From the NCBI RefSeq assembly GCF_000714545.1, contig NZ_AUNB01000018.1, positions 186,001-250,000 on the forward strand: a stretch of DNA of 64,000 nucleotides, given 5' to 3'. This document shows, piece after piece, positions 54,258 through 63,348 of the stretch. Source of the DNA: Thioclava indica (GTDB lineage Bacteria; Pseudomonadota; Alphaproteobacteria; Rhodobacterales; Rhodobacteraceae). Position 1 is the stretch's first letter. Each line of letters starts with the position of its first letter. A program made the position numbers and the translations under genes. The notes beneath the pieces were generated by a model. That model ran no database searches and was not told where the DNA came from. It saw only the letters and a list, made by a program, of their open reading frames with translations.

Positions 54258-54509
54258 CTGCCCTTGCCCCGATCATTGTTTCTGCGCTCTGAGTGGCGCT
54301 TTGCGACAGATTAGCCACAAATGCGTAATCAATAAAGACTTTCTCGCGGCGCAGTGCTGTCAGCTTCGCGTTCAAACGCCCCTTTGGAACAAAAACTGCG
54401 ACCAATGCGCCGCAAATCGCACGCCTCACGCAGGGATTTGTTGCGAATTGCACAGATTTACGTTTCATTGAACGCGAACGAAAACGAGGCCAAAGGCCCG
54501 GATACAGGC

Positions 54510-55424
54510 ATGGATGAGATTTACACCGATTTCTTCGGGCTGAAGGAGCGTCCCTTTTCGCTGCTGCCAGATCCCGAGTTCCTCTACTGGTCGCCCGAGC
54601 ATAAGCACGCGGCGACGATGCTCGAATACGGGCTGTTTTCGCGCGCGCCGATCACGCTGATCACGGGCGAAGTGGGGGCGGGCAAGACCACCTTGCTGCG
54701 CCATCTGATGGCGACGATCACCGAGAACGTCACGATTGCGCTGGTGTCCAATGCGCGTGGCTCTCGTGAGGATCTGATCCGCTGGATCATGCTGGCCTTG
54801 GGCGAGCGGGTCGCTGCGGGCGAAGATTACGTGCTGATCTATGACCGTTTTCAGCAATTCCTGATCTCGGAATACGCGGCAGGCCGCCGCGTGGTGGTGG
54901 TGATCGACGAGGCGCAAAACCTTGATGCGGGGGTTTTGGAAGAGCTGCGCATGATCACCAATATCAACGCCGATAAGGACGAGCTGGTGCAGTTGATTTT
55001 GATGGGCCAGCCCGAGTTGCGCGATCTGATCGCGCAGCCGCAGTTGCGCCAGTTTGCGCAGCGCGTCGGGGCGGGGTTCCATCTGGGACCGATCGGGGCC
55101 GATTGCGCCCAACCTTATGTCACGCATCGCCTTGAGGTGGCCGGGGCCAAGCACGCGATTTTCACCCCCGAGGCCGCGCAAAAGGTGCATGCCTATACCG
55201 GGGGCATCCCGCGGCTGATGAACCAGCTTTGCGATCTGGGGATGGTCTATGCCTATTCGGCGCGCTCCGATCAGGTCACGGGCGAGATCATCGACAAGGT
55301 GATTGAGGATAACGTCTTTTATCTGCCCGTCGAGGTACAGGGCAAACCCCGCGTTGTCGCGCCTGCCAGCGGGTTTCGCTCGGGGCGCGCTGCTGCTGCT
55401 GCGGCTGTGCAAGGGGGCGCGTGA
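54510..55424 (+). CDS. ExeA-like ATPase of exosortase/EPS system
   Basis: A 304-residue AAA ATPase with MDEIYTDFFGLKERPFSLLPD, Walker A GEVGAGKTT (53-61) and Walker B VVVVIDEAQNLD, then LRQFAQRVGAGFHLGPI. This is the XrtA/PEP-CTERM-associated ATPase family related to ExeA of type II secretion. Its role in polymer export is not defined. The ATG at 54510 is internal to a longer open frame; MDEIYTDFF is the conserved start. Its stop overlaps the next start (TGATG). Confidence 0.92.
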   Translation: MDEIYTDFFGLKERPFSLLPDPEFLYWSPEHKHAATMLEYGLFSRAPITLITGEVGAGKTTLLRHLMATITENVTIALVSNARGSREDLIRWIMLALGERVAAGEDYVLIYDRFQQFLISEYAAGRRVVVVIDEAQNLDAGVLEELRMITNINADKDELVQLILMGQPELRDLIAQPQLRQFAQRVGAGFHLGPIGADCAQPYVTHRLEVAGAKHAIFTPEAAQKVHAYTGGIPRLMNQLCDLGMVYAYSARSDQVTGEIIDKVIEDNVFYLPVEVQGKPRVVAPASGFRSGRAAAAAAVQGGA

Positions 55425-56929
55425 TGCAAAGCGCGCGGTTCTATGCCAGCCTGTTGTTGCGCCGTATTCACTGGGTCATCCTGCTCACGCTTTTGGGCAC
55501 GGCGGCGGGGCTGCTGGTCGCGCGCTCGATCACCCCGATCTATGAGGCCGACGCGCTATTGGTGGTTGAGGGCGACAGCATCCCCGACAAGCTGGCCACC
55601 AGCACGGTGCAGACCGACACCAACGCCAAGCTGCAGGTGATCCGCAAACGCGTGTTGTCGCGTGAAAGCCTGCTGGATATCGCCAAGCGGATGAACCTGT
55701 ATCCCGCTCTGCGGCTAGACTCTGGCGCGCGCGATGCGGATGGCGTGTTTGCGGCAATGTCCAATTCGATCAAGATCGAGATCACCGGCGAGACCAATAA
55801 CCGCCGCGTCCCCGAGCAGGCTACCTTTTTGACGGTTTCTTACGTGGCGGGCCGGCCCGCGCAGGCGGCGCAAGTTGCCAACGAGTTGGTGACGCGTATC
55901 CTGAAGGAAGACAGCGACATACGCACCAAATCGGCGCGCGACACGCTGGATTTCTTTACGCGCGAGGCAGATCGTCTTTCGGGGGAATTGTCGAAATCTT
56001 CTGCCGCAATCTTGAAGTTCAAGCAAGAAAACGGCGCGGCTTTGCCCGAGCGGCTGAATATCCTGCGCGATCAGGCCACCGAATTGCAAAGCGCACAAGG
56101 TAAACTTGCAGCGCAAAAAGCCGTGCTTGAGGATCAGTATGACAAGCTGGTGCGGCGTCATGAACTCTCGGGCGATAAGGTGGATCTGGATGCGATCTAC
56201 CCGCCCCAATTGCGTGAGATGGCGCAGTTAAGCGCGCAGCAATCGGCCTTGCAGGCAGTCTTGCGCGAAGACGACCCGAAACTGGCGGCGCTGGGCGCGC
56301 AAATCGCCAGCCTGCGCGCCAAAGGCCTGCCCGCAATGCCCCAAGGTGATGCGTTTGATGAACGCTTGCGCCAGTTGGAAGACGAAATATTTGCCGCCGA
56401 TGCGCAGGTGCAGGCCAATCGCGCAAGCTATGACCGCGTGCAGACCGATATCGCGCGCGTGCCGGCCAATGCGGCGACCCTTGATGCGCTGCAACTCGAT
56501 CATGCCAATCTGCGCGATCAATATGACAAAGCGATCAGCGCGCGGGCGATGGCCACGACGGGCGACACGATTGAATCGCTATCCAAGGGCGAGCGGCTGA
56601 CGGTGATTGACCAGGCGGTCGCGCCAAACTCTCCGATCAAGCCCAATCGCAAGACGATTGCGTTGGCGGGTTTTGGTGGGGGCTTGATGGTGGGGCTGTT
56701 GCTGGTTGCGGCATTGGCGCTGCTCAGCCCCGGTATTCGTCGCCCCGAAGATCTGACGACAAAGCTGGGGATCACCGCCTTTGCCACGCTGCCCTATGTC
56801 AGCACGGCGGCGGATCACGCGCAAACGCGGCGGCGTTTGGTGATCTCGTCGGGGGCGGTTGCGGTGGCGCTGATCGCGGTGGTGGTGCTGGTGGGTGTGC
56901 TCTACAAGCCGCTCGATCTGGTGTTTTGA
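55424..56929 (+). CDS. Wzz-type polysaccharide chain-length protein
   Basis: A 501-residue inner-membrane protein with an N-terminal helix (about 17-36), a long periplasmic coiled-coil stretch, and C-terminal helices near 420 and 470. It matches the chain-length determinant family of exosortase-linked loci: ARSITPIYEADALLVVEG near the start and the Pro-rich QAVAPNSPIKPNRKTIALAG before the second helix. It probably works with the kinase encoded next to control polymer length. ATG 55424 overlaps the ATPase stop; AAGGGGG precedes it. Confidence 0.92.
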   Translation: MQSARFYASLLLRRIHWVILLTLLGTAAGLLVARSITPIYEADALLVVEGDSIPDKLATSTVQTDTNAKLQVIRKRVLSRESLLDIAKRMNLYPALRLDSGARDADGVFAAMSNSIKIEITGETNNRRVPEQATFLTVSYVAGRPAQAAQVANELVTRILKEDSDIRTKSARDTLDFFTREADRLSGELSKSSAAILKFKQENGAALPERLNILRDQATELQSAQGKLAAQKAVLEDQYDKLVRRHELSGDKVDLDAIYPPQLREMAQLSAQQSALQAVLREDDPKLAALGAQIASLRAKGLPAMPQGDAFDERLRQLEDEIFAADAQVQANRASYDRVQTDIARVPANAATLDALQLDHANLRDQYDKAISARAMATTGDTIESLSKGERLTVIDQAVAPNSPIKPNRKTIALAGFGGGLMVGLLLVAALALLSPGIRRPEDLTTKLGITAFATLPYVSTAADHAQTRRRLVISSGAVAVALIAVVVLVGVLYKPLDLVF

Positions 56930-56946
56930 GACAGGAGGGCTGAGCC

Positions 56947-57792
56947 ATGGTTGAACGTCTGCGCGATGCGATCGCCCAAGCCCGCGCGAGCCGCGAGAAC
57001 CGCGCGCTTGACGATGTGCGCCCGCGCGCGGGAGATCGCGCCACGATGACCTTGCGCCCCGGTATCGCGGGGGCGGCGTGGCAGGCGCTGGACCCGTGGT
57101 CGCCCGCGCCGCGTCTGTTGGAGGCCGCGCGTGTCGTCACGACCGAACCGCGCGCCGAGGCGGCCCCGTTCGATCTGATGCGCACCAAGATTTTGCAGCA
57201 GATGCGCGCCAAGGGCTGGAAACGGCTTGCGATCACCTCGCCCACGGCAGGGTGCGGAAAATCGACGATTGCGCTTAATCTGGCGTTCTCGCTGGCGCGT
57301 CAGGACGAGCTGTTCAGCATGCTGATCGAGGCTGATCTGCGCCGCCCCTCGCTGGCGCGGATGTTGCAGATTGAAAGCGGCGCGCAGGTGTCGCAGGTGC
57401 TGGACGGGCGCGCCGAGCTGCGCGAACACGCCTGTCGTTATGGCAGCAATCTGGCGATTGCCACCAATGCGCGCGCGGCTGAAAACCCTTCTGAGTTGAT
57501 CCAGTCGCAGACCTGCGCGCAGGGGCTCGACCGGATCGAGGCGCTGTATCAGCCCGATCTGATGGTGTTTGACACGGCTCCTGTGCTGGTCAGCGATGAT
57601 ACGCTGGCGCTGGCGGCGCATGTGGATTGCGTGCTCATCATTGCGGCCACCGAAGAGACGACGATCAAAGAGATCGACATTTGCGAACGCGAGCTGGCCG
57701 AGCGCACCAATGTGATGGGCGTTGTGGTCAACAAATTCCGCTACTCGGGGCCGGAATATGGCTATGGCTACGGGGCCGAGGTCAGCCAGTAA
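56947..57792 (+). CDS. BY-kinase (tyrosine autokinase, CpsD/XrtA-associated)
   Basis: A 281-residue cytoplasmic bacterial tyrosine kinase. Walker A is SPTAGCGKSTIAL (100-107 core), Walker A' LIEADLRRPSL and Walker B LMVFDTAPVL. The C terminus, RYSGPEYGYGYGAEVSQ, holds a Tyr cluster, the usual autophosphorylation site. It lacks its own transmembrane part and would pair with the preceding Wzz protein, 17 bases upstream. Phosphorylation cycles of such pairs control polymer export. Confidence 0.93.
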   Translation: MVERLRDAIAQARASRENRALDDVRPRAGDRATMTLRPGIAGAAWQALDPWSPAPRLLEAARVVTTEPRAEAAPFDLMRTKILQQMRAKGWKRLAITSPTAGCGKSTIALNLAFSLARQDELFSMLIEADLRRPSLARMLQIESGAQVSQVLDGRAELREHACRYGSNLAIATNARAAENPSELIQSQTCAQGLDRIEALYQPDLMVFDTAPVLVSDDTLALAAHVDCVLIIAATEETTIKEIDICERELAERTNVMGVVVNKFRYSGPEYGYGYGAEVSQ

Positions 57793-57805
57793 GATTGGCT
57801 GGACC

Positions 57806-58237
57806 TTAGCCGTCCGCGCCGCAACGCTGCGCTTGGTTCAAAAATCCCATTTCTGTCAGGGCTTTGGACATATCTTCAGCGGTATAAGGTTTGCGCAGCA
57901 TCGCCCCGCGGGGGAAATCGGCAATCGCGCCCTCGACCTCATCATAGCCAGTGGAATAGAGGATCGGAACTTGCAGCCTGGCCAGCGCCAGCGCCGCATC
58001 CAACGATGTCTCACCGCCCAAATTGACATCCAACAGCGCCAGCGTGGGCACAAGACCGCCCTCAATCAGGCTTAACGCCTCGCGCAATGTGCCGCAGGTC
58101 TGCACCTGAGACACACCCAGCTCATCGAGCATCGCCGCAGTGTCATAGGCCACGATCAACGCATCTTCCAGCACCAGTGCAGTGCCATCCAGACGTAGCG
58201 CAGCCTCGTGAATTTTATCGGGTTTGCAGTCGATCAT
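57806..58237 (-). CDS. Receiver-only response regulator
   Basis: A 143-residue single-domain response regulator. E25/D26 (LVLEDALIVAYD), phospho-acceptor D70 in LALLDVNLGG and the Lys in LRKPYTAEDM are in place. There is no output domain. The sensor kinase is not obvious nearby. It is convergent with the BY-kinase gene, 13 bases apart. The ATG at 58237 has GGAGG 5 bases upstream; the longer open frame to 58303 is not used. It could relay a signal to polysaccharide or motility functions. Confidence 0.9.
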   Translation of the reverse strand: MIDCKPDKIHEAALRLDGTALVLEDALIVAYDTAAMLDELGVSQVQTCGTLREALSLIEGGLVPTLALLDVNLGGETSLDAALALARLQVPILYSTGYDEVEGAIADFPRGAMLRKPYTAEDMSKALTEMGFLNQAQRCGADG

Positions 58238-58589
58238 GTCAGCCTCCACACCGGGCGAATGGCCCTGCTGTCGGCTGACCGGAGGAACCCTGCCCCCCGG
58301 CATATGAATACATCATAGTACTTCCCCAAGCAGCAGAGCGCGCCCATGATGAGCACCGCTTTGGCGAGAATGGCCGTGTTCGCGCTTCATGTCGTTAAAC
58401 TATGACATAGCGCGGCGCGAAATACGATTATCTGGCGCGGGCGGCGCGATTTGCGCGCCTTTCCGCCGAACGCGCCGATCTGCCGCCGGTTTCTTGCGCA
58501 AAACTTTAGGAAAACGCGCCGCCAGAGCGGGGACGGGAACCGTTATTAACGATGTGGCGTTTAGCTTTTGACATAGGAAAGGACGAAAC
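58238..58589. promoter_or_regulatory. 352-base divergent promoter region before the Crp/Fnr gene
   Basis: No gene is seen. An inverted repeat ATGTC-N10-GACAT lies at 58387-58406. A short AT-rich stretch with TTATTAACGATG at about 58540-58555 precedes the AGGAAAGGA ribosome binding site of the Crp/Fnr gene. Confidence 0.5.
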
Positions 58590-59318
58590 ATGACCAAGAA
58601 TTGTGAAATTTGTCCGTTCTCGAATAACCCCGCATTTGTGGCGCCAAGCAAGCAGGAGTGCGAGACCGTCAATCTGCATCGCATCGGCGAGATGCAGGTT
58701 GAGGCGGGGTGCGAAATTCTTGCAGAGGGCAGCGATCCGCGTCGCTTCTTTACCCTGCTTGAAGGTCAGGCGATGCGCTATCACACGTTGGAAGATGGCC
58801 GCCGTCAGGTGCTCAATTTCCTGTTTCCGGGCGATTTGATCGGGCTGGAGCCGATCATGCTGGGTGAGACGAGCCACGCGGTAGAGGCGCTTAGCCCGGT
58901 TTCGCTATGCGTGTTTGATCGCACGCAGATCTGGCAGATGTTTGCCAAAATGCCCGAGCGCGCCTTTATGCTGACATGGCAGGTCGCGCGCGAAGAGCAT
59001 TTTCTGGGGCAGGCGCTGATCTCGGTCGGGCAGCGCTCGGCGCGGGAATCCTTGGCTTGGGCGTTCGTGTCGCTTTGGGATCGCGGTCAGCAATCGGGCA
59101 TGGTCGAGGATGGCAAGATGCCGTTCCCGGTGCGCCAACAGGATCTGGCAGATGCGCTGGGGCTGTCGCTGGTGCATACGAACAAAACGCTGTCGCGGCT
59201 GCGCAGCGAAGACTTGGTCGTTTGGCGCGATGGGGTGTTGCAACTGCCCGATCGCGACGCTTTGGCGCGTGTGGGGCTAGTGGATTCCACGGTTATCAAA
59301 AAGCGCTTCTACCTGTGA
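58590..59318 (+). CDS. Crp/Fnr-family regulator with N-terminal cysteines
   Basis: A 242-residue regulator with a cyclic-nucleotide-type beta barrel (about 25-130, including FLFPGDLIGLEPI) and a C-terminal helix-turn-helix (PVRQQDLADALGLSLVHTNKTLSRL). N-terminal C5-X2-C8 and C24, plus C107, could hold an iron-sulfur cluster, but the spacing differs from classical FNR (C-X2-C-X5-C). The DNA-recognition helix LVHTNKTLSRL is close to the FixK-like sub-branch common in Rhodobacterales. Its neighbour is the cyo operon, a plausible target. Confidence 0.9.
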   Translation: MTKNCEICPFSNNPAFVAPSKQECETVNLHRIGEMQVEAGCEILAEGSDPRRFFTLLEGQAMRYHTLEDGRRQVLNFLFPGDLIGLEPIMLGETSHAVEALSPVSLCVFDRTQIWQMFAKMPERAFMLTWQVAREEHFLGQALISVGQRSARESLAWAFVSLWDRGQQSGMVEDGKMPFPVRQQDLADALGLSLVHTNKTLSRLRSEDLVVWRDGVLQLPDRDALARVGLVDSTVIKKRFYL

Positions 59319-59699
59319 TCGCAACAGCACGACTCAGCGCACCGCGCTGAGGGTCGGGGCAGGGCGCGCCCCGCCCCACGCCCCCATTTCAAACCCTGAA
59401 ATGTTCACGCGATGATCACGGCGCGATCACATCACAGAGAGATCACGCCGCGCGGCCTGTATTCGGGCCCAAAATTACAACCCTCGCACCCTGAATTTAT
59501 TGAGTAAAAATAAGGTGTCGCAGGCGTGAGTTGTAAATTGTTTAATAAATCCAATTGGTTCCTCTTGGGGGGTGCGACATTTTGTCAAGTTGGATTGATC
59601 TGCGACATCCTGCCCTAGGTGACAAATCAGCGCGCATCAGAGGCCGGATTCCGGCGTGTCTCAAGCGCGAAAGAATAGGGAATAGAAAGGTATTCCAGG
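59319..59699. promoter_or_regulatory. 381-base cyoA upstream region
   Basis: A GC-rich near-perfect palindrome (59356-59377, GGGGC...GCCCC) follows the Crp/Fnr gene as a likely terminator. Then three GATCAC words (59414, 59425, 59441), an AT-rich stretch near 59500-59560, and three TGCGACA-type elements follow before the AAAGG ribosome binding site at 59686-59690. TTTGTCA (59581-59587) and TGACAAA (59620-59626) form a widely spaced inverted repeat. Confidence 0.6.
59516..59608. promoter_or_regulatory. TGCGACA-type element cluster upstream of cyoA
   Basis: TGTCGCA (59516-59522, inverted) and TGCGACAT twice (59573-59580 and 59601-59608). The hexamer fits the YGCGRC/GNCGC half-sites described for the RegA/PrrA redox regulator, so oxygen-dependent control is possible. 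Confidence 0.45.
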
Positions 59700-60653
59700 G
59701 TGTTTCAAAACTTGTACCAGCGCTCGCGCCACCTGACCCTTCCCGCCCTGTTGGCGGGTTCGGCTGTGTGGCTGTCAGGGTGCGCAGATAACGGGGTCAT
59801 GTCACCGCTTGGCCCTGTCGCCGCGGCCGAAAAAACGCATATGATCGTGTTCTTCCTGTGGATGCTTCCGGTCTGTTTGCCGATCCTGATCGGCCTGCCG
59901 TGGATCTTGATCAAATACCGCCGTCAGGGTGGCTCGGGCACCTATCGCCCGAACTGGTCGCACTCGACCTTGGCCGAGTCGGTGATCTGGGGCGGCTCGA
60001 CCATCTCGGTCATCATTTTGGGTGTTCTGGTCTGGATGAACACGATCAACGAAGATCCCTACAAACATACGGGCGTGAACCCGATCCATGTTCAGGTCGT
60101 GGGATCCGAGTGGAAATGGATGTTCATCTATCCCGGCAAGATGGCGAGCGTGAACAAGGTCGTTCTGCCGCAAAACACGCCGGTCGAGTTTGACATCACC
60201 GCCACGGGCGCGATGCAAAGCTTCTGGATTCCGCGTCTGGCGGGGCAGATCTATGCGATGCCGGGCATGCAGACCAAGATGAACATGACCACGGGCGACC
60301 TTGCGCAGCTTGAGGGCTTTAACAGCCAGTTCAACGGTGCGGCCTTCCCGCTGGATAAGTTCGACGTCGATGTCGTGACCAAGGCGCAATATGACGCCTT
60401 CCTGCAGCAGCCGCGCAAGCCGTGGAACGAACTGCTGACCCAGTTCAAAAAGGTCGCGACCTGGAACGGCCCGCAGATCTTTGACGCACCGCCCAAAGGC
60501 TGGTGGGACAAGGCCTCGATGAACCCGGATATGGCGACCGAAGGCGGGGCTGCGATCCTGCCCGACAACGCCCCCGAGCAGAAAAAGATCGATGAAGCGA
60601 TCCATAACGAGCTTCATCTGACGCAAAATCAATCCCAAGGGGGCGCGCAATGA
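59700..60653 (+). CDS. cyoA: Cytochrome o ubiquinol oxidase subunit II
   Basis: A 317-residue lipoprotein subunit of a bo3-type quinol oxidase. The lipobox LSGC gives C28, two membrane helices follow (about 47-70 and 90-112), then a cupredoxin domain without CuA ligands, as in quinol oxidases, with VQVVGSEWKWMFIYP and FWIPRLAGQIYAMPGM. GTG at 59700 with AAAGG 9 bases upstream is the only good start. The stop overlaps cyoB by 4 bases. Confidence 0.96.
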   Translation: MFQNLYQRSRHLTLPALLAGSAVWLSGCADNGVMSPLGPVAAAEKTHMIVFFLWMLPVCLPILIGLPWILIKYRRQGGSGTYRPNWSHSTLAESVIWGGSTISVIILGVLVWMNTINEDPYKHTGVNPIHVQVVGSEWKWMFIYPGKMASVNKVVLPQNTPVEFDITATGAMQSFWIPRLAGQIYAMPGMQTKMNMTTGDLAQLEGFNSQFNGAAFPLDKFDVDVVTKAQYDAFLQQPRKPWNELLTQFKKVATWNGPQIFDAPPKGWWDKASMNPDMATEGGAAILPDNAPEQKKIDEAIHNELHLTQNQSQGGAQ

Positions 60654-62719
60654 GTATTCTTGGTAGCCTGAACTGGGACGATATTTTTATCGTTCCCTTC
60701 TTCAAAGAGCCGTCCACCTCGACGGCGATCGCGGCTGCGGCCGGAGGGATCGTCGTTCTGGGCGCGCTCGCCGTGCTGGTGTTGCTGACCGTCAAGGGCT
60801 GGTGGAAACCGCTTTGGACGAACTGGATCACCACGCTCGATCACAAGAAAATCGGTGTGATCTATATCGTTTTGGCCGCGATCATGCTGATCCGGGGCGT
60901 GCTGGAGGCGGTCGTGATGCGCGCCCAGCAGGTGTCTCCGGCGCCGGGGTTCCTCTCGGTCGAGCACCATGCCGAGCTGTTCTCGACCCATGGCACGATC
61001 ATGATCTTCTTTGTCGCGATGCCGCTGTTGATCGGCTTGATCAACGTGGTGATGCCGCTGCAAATCGGCGCGCGCGACATGGAGTTCCCGTTCATGAACG
61101 CGGTCTCGCTGTGGCTGTCGGTGGGTGGCGCGGCGCTGGTGATGGCTTCGCTGGTGATCGGTCGCTTTGAGACCGGTGGCTGGACGGCCTATCCGCCCTA
61201 TACCGGCATCAAGCTGTCGCCCGATGAGGGTGTGGATTACTGGATCTGGTCGCTGATGCTGACCGGTATCGGCACGACGCTGTCGGGCATCAACTTTGCC
61301 GTCACGATCTACAAGCAACGTGCGCCGGGCATGACGCTGATGAAGATGCCGATCTTTGCCTGGACCACGCTTTGCACCGCGATCCTGATGATCTATGCAA
61401 TGGTGCCGCTTGCGGTGGCCTCGGCCATGCTGGCGCTGGATCGCCATGCGGGGTTCCACTTCTTTACCGCTGATGCGGGTGGCAACATGATGAACTTTGC
61501 CAACCTGTTCTGGCTGTTCGGTCACCCCGAAGTGTACATCCTGATCCTGCCGGCCTTTGGCGTGTTCTCGCATGTGATCCCGACCTTCTCGGGCAAGAAG
61601 CTGTATGGCTACACCTCGCTGGTTTGGGCGACGGTCGCGATTGCGGTGCTGTCCTTTACCGTTTGGGTGCACCACTTCTTCACGATGGGGCAAACCGCGC
61701 ACCTGAACGCGATCTTCGGCATCGCGACGATGACGATTGGCGTGCCCACGGGCGTGAAAGTCTATAACTGGATGCTCACGATGTGGCGCGGCAAGCTGCG
61801 TTTCTCCACCGCGATGCTGTTCTCGGCGGGCTTCATGTTCACCTTCGTGATCGGCGGGATTACCGGCGTTATGCTGGCCAACCCGGTGATCTCGTTTGCC
61901 GCGCATAACTCGCTGTTCCTGGTGGCACACTTCCACAACATGCTTATTCCGGGCCTGCTGTTTGGGATGTTTGCAGGTATCAACTACTGGTTCCCGCTCG
62001 CCTTCGGCTTCCGTCTGGATGAGAAATGGGGCCGTCGCAGCTTCTGGCTGTGGATGGTTGGCTTCTACCTCACCTTCATGCCGCTTTACGCAATCGGCCT
62101 GATGGGTGCGCCGCGCCGCATGGCCTTCTTGACCGATCCGGCCTATCTGCCGTGGCTGATGATTTCGATGGTTGGTGCACTTGCGGTGCTGGCCGGTCTG
62201 ACCTCTCAGGTCATTCAGGTCTGGGTGTCGGTGAAAAACCGCGAAAGCCTGATGGTGCCCGCAGGCGATCCGTGGGATGGCCGGGGTCTGGAATGGTCGC
62301 TGGGTTGCCCGGTGCCCGAACATGACTTCACCACGATCCCCAACATCACCTCGCGTGAGCCCTGGGTCGAGGCGAAAGAGCGCGGTCTGCGCGTGATGGA
62401 GCCGACCGAGTTCGTCGACATCCACCTGCCCAAAAACACCTCCATGGGGTTCGTGGTCGCGATGGTGGCAACCGTCGGCGCGTTTGGCCTGATCTTTCAG
62501 ATGTGGTGGCTTGGGGCGCTGTGCTGGATCGCGATGTTCGTGCTGGTGCTGATCCGCTCTTATGACACGGATTGGGAAAAGACCGTCACCGCCGAGGAGC
62601 TGCGCGCCGATTACGAGCGTCACAAGCATGTCGTCGAGACGACCCCCAAGGTCAGCCTTGATGACGAGTTTACCTCGAAAAACCGTGGCTTGGTTATCGA
62701 TATGGAGACAGCGCAATGA
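60650..62719 (+). CDS. cyoB: Cytochrome o ubiquinol oxidase subunit I
   Basis: The 689-residue catalytic subunit, a heme-copper oxidase that reduces oxygen to water and pumps protons. About 15 hydrophobic helices are expected. Key sites are the copper/heme region WLFGHPEVYILILP, VWVHHFFTMG and the heme ligand region LFLVAHFHNMLIPG. The length is slightly above E. coli CyoB (663). It overlaps cyoA and cyoC by 4 bases each, so the operon is tightly coupled. Confidence 0.97.
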   Translation: MSILGSLNWDDIFIVPFFKEPSTSTAIAAAAGGIVVLGALAVLVLLTVKGWWKPLWTNWITTLDHKKIGVIYIVLAAIMLIRGVLEAVVMRAQQVSPAPGFLSVEHHAELFSTHGTIMIFFVAMPLLIGLINVVMPLQIGARDMEFPFMNAVSLWLSVGGAALVMASLVIGRFETGGWTAYPPYTGIKLSPDEGVDYWIWSLMLTGIGTTLSGINFAVTIYKQRAPGMTLMKMPIFAWTTLCTAILMIYAMVPLAVASAMLALDRHAGFHFFTADAGGNMMNFANLFWLFGHPEVYILILPAFGVFSHVIPTFSGKKLYGYTSLVWATVAIAVLSFTVWVHHFFTMGQTAHLNAIFGIATMTIGVPTGVKVYNWMLTMWRGKLRFSTAMLFSAGFMFTFVIGGITGVMLANPVISFAAHNSLFLVAHFHNMLIPGLLFGMFAGINYWFPLAFGFRLDEKWGRRSFWLWMVGFYLTFMPLYAIGLMGAPRRMAFLTDPAYLPWLMISMVGALAVLAGLTSQVIQVWVSVKNRESLMVPAGDPWDGRGLEWSLGCPVPEHDFTTIPNITSREPWVEAKERGLRVMEPTEFVDIHLPKNTSMGFVVAMVATVGAFGLIFQMWWLGALCWIAMFVLVLIRSYDTDWEKTVTAEELRADYERHKHVVETTPKVSLDDEFTSKNRGLVIDMETAQ

Positions 62720-63348
62720 GTGCGACAACAACCAATCTGGGGGCACATGCCCCCAGCGACCACGGGCACGCCCATGGTCACGACAAATCGGGGACGGTGA
62801 TCTTCGGCTTCTGGATTTTCCTGATGTCCGACCTCATCGCGTTCTCGCTGTTCATCGCAACCTATGCCGATGCGGAATGGCACGGCGTCGCCAACGGCCC
62901 CAGCCCGCATGAGCTGTTCAGCCTTGGCCTGCCGTCGCTGGAAACGCTGGCGCTGTTGATCTCGACCTTCACCTTCGGGATCTGCACGCTGGGCATGAAA
63001 TACAACGCCACCATGCGCCGCACGATCGGCTGGCTTGTGGTGACGCTGGCGTTTGGTGCGATCTTCCTTGGGATCGAGCTGTATGAATTCCACGAATTCT
63101 GGACCGAGGGCAACACGCCGCAAGTCTCGGGCTTCTTGAGCGCCTATTACGCGCTGGTCGGGATGCACGGGCTGCACGTTACTTCAGGCATCATCTGGGG
63201 TCTGCTGCTGATCGTTCAGATGAAAACGATGGGCATGACCGAGCTGGTCAAAACCCGCCTGATGCGTTTGGGCCTGTTCTGGCACATGCTCGATATCGTG
63301 TGGATCGCACTGTTCACGAAAATCTATCTGATGGGGGTGCTGTCATGA
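62716..63348 (+). CDS. cyoC: Cytochrome o ubiquinol oxidase subunit III
   Basis: A 210-residue five-helix subunit. An N-terminal His-rich stretch (DHGHAHGHDKSG) precedes the first helix; then IFLMSDLIAFSLFIATY, FLGIELYEFHEFWTEGNTPQ, YYALVGMHGLHVTSGIIWG and FWHMLDIVWIALF match CyoC. It is coupled to cyoB and cyoD by overlapping start/stop codons. Confidence 0.96.
   Translation: MSATTTNLGAHAPSDHGHAHGHDKSGTVIFGFWIFLMSDLIAFSLFIATYADAEWHGVANGPSPHELFSLGLPSLETLALLISTFTFGICTLGMKYNATMRRTIGWLVVTLAFGAIFLGIELYEFHEFWTEGNTPQVSGFLSAYYALVGMHGLHVTSGIIWGLLLIVQMKTMGMTELVKTRLMRLGLFWHMLDIVWIALFTKIYLMGVLS

Noticed and set aside
59414-59446. Three GATCAC words that could suggest a CRISPR-like or tandem repeat
   Set aside because: The repeated unit is only 6 bases with unequal spacing; it is far too short for CRISPR and may be chance or a minor operator.
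60629-62746. A 705-codon open frame antisense to cyoB
   Set aside because: It mirrors cyoB codon structure in a GC-rich genome, is His/Arg/Gln-rich without any fold signature, and has no ribosome binding site.
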